Below are positions 1 to 9,287 of a DNA stretch of 26,937 bases, piece by piece. The position numbers were made by a program, and so were the translations under genes. Source of the stretch: Treponema sp. (GTDB lineage: Bacteria; Spirochaetota; Spirochaetia; Treponematales; Breznakiellaceae); assembly GCA_031281925.1 (NCBI GenBank), contig JAITES010000135.1:1-26937 (forward strand). Reading direction: 5' to 3'. The notes under the pieces were generated by a model that made no database searches, was not told the DNA's origin, and worked only from the letters and a program-made list of their open reading frames with translations. The first letter of the stretch is position 1. Each line of letters begins with the position of its first letter.

Positions 1-123
1 GGAGCGGTGGTAGCGGACAACGTCAAAGAATACGCCCTGAAGAAGGGCTTTTACGTGATCCGGCAATCCGGAGACACGGTTACGATAGAAAACCCCAGGG
101 GCTTTGAACCCAAAACATGGTAG
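1..123 (+). CDS. 3' end of an unrecognised protein gene (partial)
   Basis: An open frame runs from the first base to a TAG at 121-123 and encodes the last 40 residues of a protein whose start lies outside the window. The visible tail reads as a lysine-rich helix followed by a short beta hairpin containing GFYVIRQSGDTVTI, and ends in an aromatic residue (KTW). It resembles, from memory, the C-terminal ends of spirochaetal and cyanobacterial DUF3782 / PD-(D/E)XK-like hypothetical proteins, but too little is present to assign a family. The stop is 8 bases from the stop of the convergent gene that follows, so the two genes meet tail to tail with no room for a separate terminator. Confidence 0.6.
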   Translation, partial: GAVVADNVKEYALKKGFYVIRQSGDTVTIENPRGFEPKTW

Positions 124-131
124 AGCGGTAG

Positions 132-764
132 TCAGTAGGTATTCTCGTCCATGGCTTCAAATTTTTCCCGTACCTGCCGGAGCAGGGTCAGTTCACGGTT
201 GATGATCTTTTCGTAGTCAAGTTCCCCGCTTTCCATGCGGCCCGCTTCATCTTCCCAGAACTGGATTTTCTTCAGGTTTATAAAGCGGAAGCGCCTCTCC
301 TGTGCTTTCTCCATCCATTCTTTGGCGCCCTGCCAGTAGTAAAGGGCGGTTTTATAGCAGGTTTCCGCAGTTTTAAGGCTCTCAAGATTCTCTTCCTTCC
401 AGGGGGCATTGTAAAAATACGCGTTCCGCTTGTTCCATTTGTTTCCCAGAAAGAGGTACTGTTCGATAAGTTTCAGGTGCAGGTGCATGTTAAAAAGGTA
501 GCGGTACTTTTCCCATTCCTTTTCGTTTTCAATAAGAGCCAGGGCGTAAAGGGGATTGCAGAAATCCGCCTGGATGGCTTTTTCCAGCCAGTAGATATTC
601 TCCATGGTGTCGTCGGGGTTCTGAATCAGATGAAGATGATAGAGCCGGTAGTACTGTTCCTTGTAGGTAACAAAATAGGCCTCTGTTTTGAATGCCGGAA
701 CGGAAAGAAGGACAAGCGCTAAAAAAACAAGTAGTATCTTTTTGCCCGGATTCTCAAGTCTCAT
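132..764 (-). CDS. Secreted or membrane-anchored hypothetical protein, 210 aa
   Basis: I do not recognise this protein. The N-terminus has a basic patch (residues 1-9), a hydrophobic stretch (about 10-22) and a possible signal peptidase site after TEA near residue 29, so it is probably exported to the periplasm or anchored in the inner membrane. There is no lipobox cysteine. The rest is predicted to be mostly helical, rich in Tyr, Trp, Glu and Lys, with regularly spaced aromatic helices that suggest TPR-like packing but show no clear repeat signature. Its ATG overlaps the stop of tmk in an ATGA arrangement (761-764), so it is probably translated by coupling from tmk. Gene order suggests it matches the hypothetical gene beside tmk in other treponemes. 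Coding is well supported by length and the coupled start; function is unknown. Confidence 0.8.
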   Translation of the reverse strand: MRLENPGKKILLVFLALVLLSVPAFKTEAYFVTYKEQYYRLYHLHLIQNPDDTMENIYWLEKAIQADFCNPLYALALIENEKEWEKYRYLFNMHLHLKLIEQYLFLGNKWNKRNAYFYNAPWKEENLESLKTAETCYKTALYYWQGAKEWMEKAQERRFRFINLKKIQFWEDEAGRMESGELDYEKIINRELTLLRQVREKFEAMDENTY

Positions 765-1423
765 CCGCAGATTCTCCTCTCCTGAAATATCGGCATTTCA
801 CGGATAAAATTCCACACGGCAAGGGCTACCGTTTCGGGGCTCTCCCGGGCATCTACAAGTTCAACCCTGGCGCCTCTTTCCCGGTAATAGGGTATCAAAT
901 CCAGATAAGCCCGGCGCACCCGGATCTGGAATTCCAGGTACTCAAAGATCTCTTTTTCTTCCCTGTGCCTGATCCGCTCCGCGGCAATATGGGGATCAAG
1001 ATCCAGAATGATGATCAATTCCGGCAGGGGAAAGGCTTCGTTGAGGAGCCGGGGAAGATCGTTTCCGCAGGCGATGCCCTGGTACACGAGGGAAGAGGGG
1101 GAGTAGCGGTCGGAAACGACGAATTCTCCCCGGCCTGCGCGCTCAACAATGCCCCCGGGGCCATAGAGGTGTTCTCCCCGGTCTGCTGCAAAGAGCCGCG
1201 CCAGGGTCTCGGGTCTGAAAACGGTTTCACCTTTCAGGCAGGAACGTATCACGCGGCCGATGGGATCTCCTGTAGGTTCGCAGGTGGTAAAAAGCGGCGG
1301 CAAAGGAGCGGCGGAAACCTCCGATCCGTGTTCCTCAAAACGGCGGCTCAGCATTTTAATCTGTGTACTGGTTCCTGTTCCGTCTCCCCCCTCAAACACG
1401 GCAAAATTCTTAAGGACATTCAT
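761..1423 (-). CDS. tmk: dTMP (thymidylate) kinase with atypical P-loop
   Basis: Phosphorylates dTMP to dTDP with ATP in the cytoplasm, feeding dTTP synthesis. Family marks, numbered from the ATG at 1423 (220 aa), are the N-terminal strand and P-loop FAVFEGGDGTGTSTQ (residues 7-21), the AADRGEH segment (79-85), the DRYSPSSLVYQG motif (105-116) and a lid-like helix with the FEYLEFQIRVR region near residues 165-180. The usual P-loop in this family is EGxDGxGK[ST]TQ; here position 18 is Thr instead of Lys, and the usual TREPGGT loop is degenerate (TCEPTGDPIG). In-frame starts also exist at 1465 (ATG, purine-rich GGCGGAAAA upstream) and 1483 (GTG). I chose 1423 because it places the first strand at the usual distance from the N-terminus, although its ribosome binding site is weak. 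It overlaps the next gene by 4 bases. Confidence 0.85.
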   Translation of the reverse strand: MNVLKNFAVFEGGDGTGTSTQIKMLSRRFEEHGSEVSAAPLPPLFTTCEPTGDPIGRVIRSCLKGETVFRPETLARLFAADRGEHLYGPGGIVERAGRGEFVVSDRYSPSSLVYQGIACGNDLPRLLNEAFPLPELIIILDLDPHIAAERIRHREEKEIFEYLEFQIRVRRAYLDLIPYYRERGARVELVDARESPETVALAVWNFIREMPIFQERRICG

Positions 1424-1511
1424 GTCCGCATAGTACCATGACCATTCTCTATATACAATTCTCATTTTTCCGCCGTCTTCCACCTTCCGGCATAGGAGGC
1501 CGATACTATTA

Positions 1512-1541
1512 TTGGAAAAAGCTCCTGTATCGTTGTAATCT
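1512..1541 (+). promoter_or_regulatory. Candidate sigma-70 promoter for the tamB-bamA cluster
   Basis: In the divergent gap between tmk and the tamB-like gene, TTGGAA (1512-1517) and TAATCT (1536-1541) are separated by 18 bases on the plus strand. A G-rich purine stretch and a T-run follow at 1546-1560. No other good promoter was seen in this gap by eye. The call is tentative because both hexamers match the consensus only in part. Confidence 0.35.
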
Positions 1542-1611
1542 TATTGGGGGGAGATTTTTTTTCAAAATGACGGGGTTTCGATAAGCGGCCATAAGGATTT
1601 ATAAACTCATT

Positions 1612-4600
1612 TTGTACACGGCAGAGACAGGTAAAACCGGATTTATAACTATTCTCCTCATCATAGCGGCTTTGACTTTTTTTTCCGCCCTTGTCCTCCG
1701 GCCCCTGCAGAAACTTCTCTTTGAAAGACTGGAAGCCGGACGGGATTCTTTCATCGCCCTGGGGGAAGATTTTCTGGGGCGGGAGATCAAATACCGGTCG
1801 GTAAGCCCTTCTTTTGCCGGTGCCCTGAACATTAGGGGTGTCCGGATAGGAGTTACTGATGAAAAACCTCTGCTTTCAATCGAAAGATTACGGATCTCGT
1901 TCTCCCTGATAGAACTTCTCTTTGGAAACCATGATCCGCTGGAATCTCTGCGCGGTATCCGTATAGAAAGACCCCTTATCAACTTTGACGCCGAAGTGGA
2001 CAGGGATCTTCTTCAGCGTTTCTCCGCTCTCCCCACAGATCAGGAGAGCCTTCAGGAACTCCTTGACTCCTTTCCGGAAAAGCTCAAAATCAGAATACGC
2101 CGCGGGAGTTTTGTCTTCAAAAAGGCGGAAGACTATGTTCATACCGCCGATATGGCTCTGGATCTTTCCTTCAAAAACGGCGCCGTTTTATTGCTTGGCA
2201 AACTGAAGGCCGGGGCGGAATTACATTCCCCTGGCGGGCCGGATCTAAAAAACATGGTAGGCCTTTCCATGGCGTCCGGCCTGCCGGATTTGGGATTTCT
2301 CAACAAAGCTATGCTTCTCTCCACGTCCGTCAGGATAAAGGGAAGCCTCTCTCCGGATTTTTCCACAGGCAAGGGGCGCATCATTCTCTCTTCGTTTTCA
2401 GGCGGCTTTTTTCGTCTCAAGCCCATGGGACTGGATCTTGCCCTGGAGAACCAAAACCTTGTCATTAGCCGGATGAAAGACAGACATCCCATCGATTTTT
2501 TATTAACCGTTGGTATGGAAACAGGGCTGGCCTCCCTTCATCTGGAAAACCGGGATCTTTTACTCAAGGATCTTTTCTCTCTGGAAGGAGACTTGAAGAA
2601 CTACAACCGTTTCCTCTCTGCCGCTGCCAACGGATCTTTGGATCTCAATGCAGGGCCGGATACTCTCGATTACCGGATCGATATGCAGGTTCGTATCCGG
2701 GAACCGGGGCCTTTCGGTATTCAGGCCCTGGTAATGAAAGCGGATGGAGACAGGGACAGGATTCGGATTGACAATGCGGAGCTGGGCATCAGGCAGGGCG
2801 GAGCTTCTTTTCAGGGTGTCCTGGCCTTTACGCCTTTCTCGCCAAACGGCATGATCCGTTTCCGGAATTTCGGCCTTTCCGGAATTTCCGGGCTTAACGG
2901 GGATATCGCGGTTACCACTCTGGGAAGGGAGATCAACTTCTTTGCCGATACAATTTCTTCCGGTTCCATGGAACTTGCCGCTCTGGATACCCAGTTGGGC
3001 CTCACCGACAGCGGTTTTTCCTTTGCCGCTTCGGCCCTCCGTTTTACGGGAACAGAATCTTATGAGGAAGAAGTCACTCTCAGTACTATTTCCCTTTCCG
3101 GTGTATATGATCAGCTTTCCGGCATGGAGGCAAGTCTCTATCTTGATTCGTTCTCCGTAGGAGATCTTGTCGAAATGAGCAGCCCCTTTACCGTCCTGCC
3201 GGAACTGCCCCGGACGCTCCGGGATGTTTTGGAAAATGTTTCCATTACCGCGGAAGTGTTTGTTACTACCGATTTTGAGTATCTTCTCTACAATGCTCCA
3301 CGTATAGCCATTGCATACATCGGCTCCTTTCCCTCCTCGAAGCTGAACGACATTGTTGCCCTTGTCTCCGTATCGGGAACCAATCAGCGTTTCAGCCTGA
3401 ACGAAGGTCAGGTTATCTGGCCGGGAGGAAGGCTGGAAATGAGCGGGGATGCGGATTTTTCCCAACCGCAGGATATTACCTTTTCCCTGACGAGTATCTG
3501 GCAGGATCTTCCCTATTATTTTAATGGAACCATACTGGATAAAAATTCCCTGAGTCTTCTGGGTTCCTACGGCCTTGAACTCTATATCAGTTCCACCGGG
3601 ACGGGGTATTCGGGGTATCTGGAGGCAAAAGAAGTTCCCTTCTCTTTCAGAAACCAGGTTGCCTCTTTGAGTATTTCTTCTTCTTTCCGTTATGAGGATA
3701 CTCTGCTCTGGTCGATGATACTCGATCGCTTTACCGTAATAAACCTCAATACCCCGGCGTCTCCCTTCACCAATATCAGCATGTCCGGGTACATGGATCA
3801 AAACGGGGCCCTCGTTTCCAATTTGACTTTTGACGACGGCCGCGGCCCTCTCTCCGGCAATGCCGCGTGTACCTGGTTTGACGGTTTCCGGAACCTGCAG
3901 TTCAGCTTCCGGATGACAGGCGATCAGGGTTTAGAAAATCTCAGTCTGGAAGGCGCCTTTATGGATCAGGAACTGGATTTGACTCTCCTGGGCAGGAGAC
4001 TCAAACTCGACCGGGTCCTGGAAAATTCCTACGACGGGGTACTGGACGCTGCTCTTTCCCTAACATGGCGTTCCATTGACGAGTTCCGGGCGGAAATTGT
4101 GCTCTCTTCCTTCAGCGCCCATATCCAGGACACGGATTTAACGGCCGCAGGGACTGCTTTTATAGATAACCGGGAGATAAACCTTGAAGGGTTAAGCCTT
4201 AACTATGGGGCCTTCAATGCGCAGCTTCCCTCAATGACCATCAACCGGGAAGAGGGGAGGGCGGAGGCCCGCGCTTCTCTGCAGGGCGCGGCCGCGGGAC
4301 GTTCTTTTGATGCATCCTTTTATCTGGATGCGGAAGGGAATCCTATCTCCTCCTGGTTCCGGTTCGGAGAAGCCCTCAAGGTTTTTGAAGGAAATCTCAG
4401 GGTGGAAAGCTTCCGTTACGATACCATAGAGGCGGAGGAGGCCTTTAATTTTGTGTTTTCCCGTACTCCCGATGAGGCAGGTCATTCGGTTGTTTCGGTA
4501 AACGGCGGGCCCAAAAACATGCTCAGGCTGGAACTCAATGAAGAAGGGGATTTTTATGCGGGGCTCTCAAATCCTTCTCCCATCCGGGGTTCGGTCTTCG

Positions 4601-6144
4601 GCAAACTCAGCCCCTCAACTATAGATGCCCAGGCCCCGGATCTCTATGTAGATCTGCCGGGAATCTGGCGTTTTGTCCCTCCCAACCAGGGGCTGGTTCT
4701 TTCAGGCGGCTATGTCAGGGCTCAGGTGGCTATCCGGGGGCCTCTGGGGGATCCGGAATTTTTCGGAACAGCCAGGGGAAACAGTGTGCGCATCCAGGTG
4801 CCCAAATTCCTTACGGAGGACATCAGGCCGGCGCCGGTTGATGTGATTATTGAAGGCAGCGAAATGAACTTTGGGCCTCTGGGAGCTACCGTAGGCAAAG
4901 GTGGCGGCACGATTACCGGCGCTTTCCGTTTCGACCGCTGGATACCCAATATCTTCAGCATAGACATAGATGTTGCCTCCGGTACTCCCATTCCCTTCGG
5001 TTTTGACATATCAGGCTTTTTGGCTCATGGAAATGCGTCAGGAAAGCTGAATCTCTCCATGGAAGACATGATCCTCACCGTCTCGGGGGCCATTACCGCG
5101 CAGAATTCGGAGATAAGCCTTGATACCAATGAAATAAACAACGCCGCTTTTTCGGATCCCTATGCCGATCTGCTCTTTCCCGTGCTGGTGGATCTCAATG
5201 TCACCACCGGCAACAAGGTGGAATTTGTCTGGCCCAATGCCGATTTTCCGATTCTTCACGCCTATGCGGATCAGGGAACCAGGGTTGAAGTGAGCAGCGA
5301 TTCCATTTCCCGGCGTTTTTCGATCAACAGTGATGTAAAACTCCGCAGCGGTGAGATATTTTACTTTGAACGGAGTTTCTATATCCGGGAGGGGAGCCTC
5401 AGCTTCCGGGAAAACGAAGTCCAGTTTAATCCCCGGATCAGCGCCAGAGCGGAAATTCGGGATCGTACCAACGACGGGCCGGTAACCATATCCCTCATCG
5501 TGGATAATGCCCCCCTTCTTTCCTTTACCGCACGGCTGGAATCCAGTCCGCCCCTCTCCCAGATGGAAATTTTTTCCCTGCTGGGACAAAACATTGCAGG
5601 TTCCAACATAGATGAGAATACCGGAGCGGTTCAGCGGGCCTTCCTCAACTCCAGCGCCGATATTTTGGCCCAGTTCCAGGTGGTCAGGCGGGTTGAAAGG
5701 CTTACCAGAGACTTCCTGCACCTGGATATGTTCAGTATCCGTACCCAATTTATCCAGAACGCGCTTTTTGATGCCACAGGACTCTTTGATTATAAGGCTC
5801 CCAGGAGGTATTCAAGCCGTTATCCCATGGTTTACGGTAATTATCAGCAACCGGTTGACAGGAACGGCGGTGTCGGTAACTATTTTGATAATACAACTGT
5901 TTTTCTGGGTAAATACCTGGGCAGGGGAATGTTTGTTCAGTCTATGCTGTCTCTGCGTTACGATGCCTATCCTGAGAACCTGGGAGGTTTCAGAATAGGA
6001 GAAAATCTCTCTATCGAGCCGGATATCAGCATCGAGTTGGATGGACCGATATTTGATATCCGATGGGATTTTATTCCTCTCCATCCTGAAAATTTATTTG
6101 TTAACGATAATTTTTTCAGCTTGATCTGGAGTTGGTCATTCTAA
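1612..6144 (+). CDS. tamB: TamB-like envelope protein (TamB/DUF490 C-terminal domain), about 1510 aa
   Basis: Large AsmA/TamB-superfamily protein that spans the periplasm and is thought to help move lipids, or assist assembly of outer membrane proteins, between the membranes. A single membrane anchor lies near residues 9-28. The long middle is repetitive beta-strand sequence typical of the lipid-groove fold. The last ~270 residues carry the TamB/DUF490 pattern: SGEIFYFERSFYIREGSLSF, then NPRISARAEI, and SSPPLSQMEIFSLLGQ. The protein ends in WSWSF, an outer-membrane-like aromatic terminus. The start used is TTG at 1612; AAGGA at 1593-1597 is 14 bases away, longer than ideal, so the exact start is uncertain. 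The stop is 9 bases before the bamA ATG, consistent with an operon and with the treponemal tamB-bamA arrangement. Confidence 0.9.
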   Translation: MYTAETGKTGFITILLIIAALTFFSALVLRPLQKLLFERLEAGRDSFIALGEDFLGREIKYRSVSPSFAGALNIRGVRIGVTDEKPLLSIERLRISFSLIELLFGNHDPLESLRGIRIERPLINFDAEVDRDLLQRFSALPTDQESLQELLDSFPEKLKIRIRRGSFVFKKAEDYVHTADMALDLSFKNGAVLLLGKLKAGAELHSPGGPDLKNMVGLSMASGLPDLGFLNKAMLLSTSVRIKGSLSPDFSTGKGRIILSSFSGGFFRLKPMGLDLALENQNLVISRMKDRHPIDFLLTVGMETGLASLHLENRDLLLKDLFSLEGDLKNYNRFLSAAANGSLDLNAGPDTLDYRIDMQVRIREPGPFGIQALVMKADGDRDRIRIDNAELGIRQGGASFQGVLAFTPFSPNGMIRFRNFGLSGISGLNGDIAVTTLGREINFFADTISSGSMELAALDTQLGLTDSGFSFAASALRFTGTESYEEEVTLSTISLSGVYDQLSGMEASLYLDSFSVGDLVEMSSPFTVLPELPRTLRDVLENVSITAEVFVTTDFEYLLYNAPRIAIAYIGSFPSSKLNDIVALVSVSGTNQRFSLNEGQVIWPGGRLEMSGDADFSQPQDITFSLTSIWQDLPYYFNGTILDKNSLSLLGSYGLELYISSTGTGYSGYLEAKEVPFSFRNQVASLSISSSFRYEDTLLWSMILDRFTVINLNTPASPFTNISMSGYMDQNGALVSNLTFDDGRGPLSGNAACTWFDGFRNLQFSFRMTGDQGLENLSLEGAFMDQELDLTLLGRRLKLDRVLENSYDGVLDAALSLTWRSIDEFRAEIVLSSFSAHIQDTDLTAAGTAFIDNREINLEGLSLNYGAFNAQLPSMTINREEGRAEARASLQGAAAGRSFDASFYLDAEGNPISSWFRFGEALKVFEGNLRVESFRYDTIEAEEAFNFVFSRTPDEAGHSVVSVNGGPKNMLRLELNEEGDFYAGLSNPSPIRGSVFGKLSPSTIDAQAPDLYVDLPGIWRFVPPNQGLVLSGGYVRAQVAIRGPLGDPEFFGTARGNSVRIQVPKFLTEDIRPAPVDVIIEGSEMNFGPLGATVGKGGGTITGAFRFDRWIPNIFSIDIDVASGTPIPFGFDISGFLAHGNASGKLNLSMEDMILTVSGAITAQNSEISLDTNEINNAAFSDPYADLLFPVLVDLNVTTGNKVEFVWPNADFPILHAYADQGTRVEVSSDSISRRFSINSDVKLRSGEIFYFERSFYIREGSLSFRENEVQFNPRISARAEIRDRTNDGPVTISLIVDNAPLLSFTARLESSPPLSQMEIFSLLGQNIAGSNIDENTGAVQRAFLNSSADILAQFQVVRRVERLTRDFLHLDMFSIRTQFIQNALFDATGLFDYKAPRRYSSRYPMVYGNYQQPVDRNGGVGNYFDNTTVFLGKYLGRGMFVQSMLSLRYDAYPENLGGFRIGENLSIEPDISIELDGPIFDIRWDFIPLHPENLFVNDNFFSLIWSWSF

Positions 6145-6153
6145 GGGGTGTTG

Positions 6154-8715
6154 ATGCGTTTTAAGTATACGAGAATTTTGAGCTTTATACCGGTGTTGAT
6201 GCTGCTTGCCTTTACGGGTTTTGCCCAGGAAAGCGGGGCCAGCATGGCGGATCTTCCTGATAACTGGTACGAGGGTAAACCGATCAGGGAAATCGTCTTT
6301 GGAGACCTTGTGAATGTTGCCCAGAGCGATCTGGACGGTATTGTACAATCTTTTATCGGCCGTATTTTCACCGAAGAAACCTACATGGAACTCTATATGG
6401 CCCTGCTCAATACCGATTACTTTTCCGAACTTAGTCCCCAAATCATTCCATACGACGAGAGGCTTAACGGGGTCATTATATCCTTCACGGTAATAGAAAA
6501 CCCCATAGCCGCCAGGATCACCTTTTCGGGAAACCGGCATCTTCGTTCGCGGGAACTCACCGATGCCATTGCCTTCAAAAGAAGGCAGATCATAACCGAC
6601 CGGGATCTTCGCGCCGCGGAGCAGGCAATCGTTAGAAAATACCGGGAATCCGGTTATCCCGACGCCAAGGCAACGGCGGAATACACTGAAAACAGTTCTT
6701 CCCCGGTGGTAAATTTCAGGATCGATGAGGGAAGCAAGATAACCTTGAGGGAAATTATCATAAACGGAAACAGCAAATTTACCGACAGTACCCTGAAACG
6801 CCAGATGGGCCTCAAGGAAAAGCGTTTCTACAATGACGGCGCCTTTGAAGAAGAAAAACTGGTGGAAGACCAGGAAAAAATCATCCGGTATTACCATGAC
6901 CGGGGATACATCGACATGGAGATCATCGATGTTCAGTCAAATATACAAAGGGACTCGGATTCCAACAATAATCTGATAATCACCTATAACATCCGGGAAG
7001 GAAGTCAGTATCTTCTGGGAGACATTACATTTGAAGGAAACCAGATTTTTACCACCGAACAGCTTAACGAACAGATCACTTCCCTCAAAAAAACAGGCCC
7101 TGGTTCCGGCAGGGTTCAGGATCGGCCTGTGGTCAATGCCAGCAAGGTAGAGGCGGATCTCCAGCGGGTGGCGGATCTCTACTACGAAAACGGCTATATC
7201 TACAACACGATCAACCGGGTGGAAACAAGGGAACAGGGAGTAGTGTATTACAAACTGGAAATAGTGGAACGGGGCCGCGCCCATATCGAAAGCATAAGCG
7301 TCCAGGGGAACGAAAAAACCAAAGATCAGGTTATACTTAGGGAAATTCCTCTGGAACCCGGAGATATTTTCTCCAAGGCCAAGATCCAGACCGGGATGCG
7401 GAACCTTTACAACCTTCAGTTTTTCTCCGGAGTAAACCCCGTTATCGAAGAAGGAACAGCGGGCAACCTGATGAAGCTGGTAATGGAGGTTGAGGAGCAG
7501 CCCTCTACCGATCTGCAGTTCGGCCTTACCTTCTCCGGAACCGCGGATCCGAATACCTTCCCTATTTCCGCAATGTTCAAGCTGAATGACCGCAATCTTC
7601 TGGGTACCGGAAACTCCCTCGGGGTAGAGGTTACAGGCTCCCCCGATACGGCCAACCTTACCCTGAGCCATAATCGCCGCTGGATCTTCGGGCTTCCCGT
7701 AAACGGCGGCATCGACTTTTCCGTGGGCTGGTCCAAACGGGAAGCGGAAATGGACAACATAGCTCCCTTTTTCAATGGGGACGAAGACTATGCCTTCCCG
7801 GACGGTTTTTATTCCTATGAAGACTACTACAATTCCGGAAAGAATCCCCCGGACAAGTACCTTATGCCATACGATCACTGGAACCTTTCGCTGGGTTTCA
7901 ATACCGGCTACCGCTTCTACCTGCCTGCGGGGGTACTGGCCCTGGGAGGAGGTTTCAGGCCGGGTATTGTCTTTAACAAGTTCGATCAGGGCCTCTACCG
8001 TCCCTTCGATCCGGTCCTGAGGGAAAACAATAACCGCTGGACTCCCTTCAATTCAGTCTGGGGCAGCGTTTCTCTTGACAACCGGGATCTCTTCTACGAT
8101 CCTTCCGACGGCTACTACGCCATTCAACGTCTGGGGATCTACGGATTATTCGATGTTGAAAATGAGCACTACATCAGATCCGATACCAAAGCTGAATTTT
8201 TCCACACGATTTTATCGAAACGGATCGTAGAACGATACACCTTCAAGCTGATCTTCGGTATTCATAGCGGCCTTTCGTTTATCTTCCCCCAGCCATTCCA
8301 GACAATAGAGATTCAGAAGGCCAGTAAACTGGCCGTGGATGGGATCTTCAATGCCCGCGGCTGGAGCGGGGAATACTACAACAAGGGCTTGAGCCTCTGG
8401 GAAAACTGGATGGAATTGCGAATCCCCATTGTTCCCCAGGTTCTGGCCTGGGACTTCTTCTTCGACGGAGCGGGGATCAAGAAGACGCCTGAGTTATTCT
8501 TCACCAAATTCAACATAGAAGATATGCGCTTCAGCTTCGGCGGGGGCCTGCGTTTTGCCCTTCCCCAGTTCCCCTTCCGTTTCAGTTTCGCAAAACGCTT
8601 CAAGATCAATGGGGATGGCAGCTTCGACTGGCAGCGCGGAGCTATTTTCTACGATGGCAGCAATCCTCTTTCGGGAGTGGATTTTGTCTTGTCTTTCGCC
8701 ATGTCCACATACTAA
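6154..8715 (+). CDS. bamA: BamA outer membrane protein assembly factor
   Basis: Core of the BAM machine that folds and inserts beta-barrel proteins into the outer membrane. Numbered from the ATG at 6154 (853 aa), there is a signal peptide ending at FAQ (about residue 25), five POTRA domains (about 35-110, 111-185, 186-270, 271-370, 371-450; several start with the strand pattern I.F.GN) and a 16-strand-type barrel to the end, finishing in an aromatic Tyr. The conserved loop-6 motif, usually (V/I)RG(F/Y), reads ARGW here. I chose the ATG at 6154 over the GTG at 6148 because AAGGGG (6143-6148) is then 5 bases upstream. It directly follows the tamB-like gene and precedes the Skp-like chaperone gene, matching the known treponemal order (TP0326 is the T. 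pallidum BamA). Confidence 0.96.
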   Translation: MRFKYTRILSFIPVLMLLAFTGFAQESGASMADLPDNWYEGKPIREIVFGDLVNVAQSDLDGIVQSFIGRIFTEETYMELYMALLNTDYFSELSPQIIPYDERLNGVIISFTVIENPIAARITFSGNRHLRSRELTDAIAFKRRQIITDRDLRAAEQAIVRKYRESGYPDAKATAEYTENSSSPVVNFRIDEGSKITLREIIINGNSKFTDSTLKRQMGLKEKRFYNDGAFEEEKLVEDQEKIIRYYHDRGYIDMEIIDVQSNIQRDSDSNNNLIITYNIREGSQYLLGDITFEGNQIFTTEQLNEQITSLKKTGPGSGRVQDRPVVNASKVEADLQRVADLYYENGYIYNTINRVETREQGVVYYKLEIVERGRAHIESISVQGNEKTKDQVILREIPLEPGDIFSKAKIQTGMRNLYNLQFFSGVNPVIEEGTAGNLMKLVMEVEEQPSTDLQFGLTFSGTADPNTFPISAMFKLNDRNLLGTGNSLGVEVTGSPDTANLTLSHNRRWIFGLPVNGGIDFSVGWSKREAEMDNIAPFFNGDEDYAFPDGFYSYEDYYNSGKNPPDKYLMPYDHWNLSLGFNTGYRFYLPAGVLALGGGFRPGIVFNKFDQGLYRPFDPVLRENNNRWTPFNSVWGSVSLDNRDLFYDPSDGYYAIQRLGIYGLFDVENEHYIRSDTKAEFFHTILSKRIVERYTFKLIFGIHSGLSFIFPQPFQTIEIQKASKLAVDGIFNARGWSGEYYNKGLSLWENWMELRIPIVPQVLAWDFFFDGAGIKKTPELFFTKFNIEDMRFSFGGGLRFALPQFPFRFSFAKRFKINGDGSFDWQRGAIFYDGSNPLSGVDFVLSFAMSTY

Positions 8716-8736
8716 AATGGGTAAAATGGAACAGCT

Positions 8737-9264
8737 ATGAAAAAAAACAGTATGCTTTTTCTTTTGATTTTTAGTGTCTCTGCGGGCATTTGGGCTCAGC
8801 AGTTAACCCGTTTTGCCGTTGTAGACCTCTCCAAGGTCTATACTTCCTTTTTCCGGGATTCACGGGCGGTACGGGAATTTGAAGAGCGCAGCGCCAGGGT
8901 TCAGAAGGATATCGACAGGATGACCGCCGAAATTCAGAATATAAAACGGCAGCAGGCGGAAGCGGAACTCCAGGGAGACCGGGAAAAGGCGCTCCGGCTG
9001 GAAAGCGATGTCTACCGGAAGCAGGAATTTCTCAAGGAATACTACAACCTCAAAAAGACGGAACTTGAGGATCAGAGGCGCAAGCTTACCCAGTCCGAAT
9101 CCTTTTTGGATCAGGTATACGCGGAGATCCGCTACATTGCCGAAAGCGAAGGTTACAGCATGGTTCTCAATCTCAAAGATAATACGGGTATCCTCTGGTA
9201 TAGCCCTACCGTTGATATTACCGATAAGCTCATCCAGAATTTGACGGACAAAGCCAAACGATAG
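8737..9264 (+). CDS. skp: OmpH/Skp-family periplasmic chaperone
   Basis: Small periplasmic chaperone expected to hold unfolded outer membrane proteins for BamA. The 175-residue length is close to the family norm. A signal peptide (residues 1-20, ending WAQ) is followed by the typical first strand FAVVDLSKVY, then a long charged coiled coil (about 45-125, rich in Arg, Glu, Gln and Lys) forming the tentacle-like arms, then the closing strand region with GYSMVLNLKDNTGILWYSP and an ITDKLIQNL helix. It lies 21 bases after bamA, consistent with the same operon. The ribosome binding site is modest (TGGA, six bases before the ATG). Confidence 0.92.
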   Translation: MKKNSMLFLLIFSVSAGIWAQQLTRFAVVDLSKVYTSFFRDSRAVREFEERSARVQKDIDRMTAEIQNIKRQQAEAELQGDREKALRLESDVYRKQEFLKEYYNLKKTELEDQRRKLTQSESFLDQVYAEIRYIAESEGYSMVLNLKDNTGILWYSPTVDITDKLIQNLTDKAKR

Positions 9265-9287
9265 TATACTAAGCAAGAAAAATTAGT

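Noticed and set aside
692..1441. Open frame of 249 codons on the plus strand opposite tmk
   Set aside because: The minus strand carries unmistakable dTMP kinase motifs; the plus frame shows no domain and no ribosome binding site.
1567..1584. Five-codon frame (MTGFR) before the tamB-like gene as a leader peptide gene
   Set aside because: Too short to distinguish from chance; its ribosome binding site is about 13 bases away and no attenuator hairpin follows.
2560..3801. Long open frame of 413 codons on the minus strand inside the tamB-like gene
   Set aside because: It is antisense to a clear coding region, has no recognisable motif and low-complexity Gly/Arg/Lys composition typical of shadow frames.
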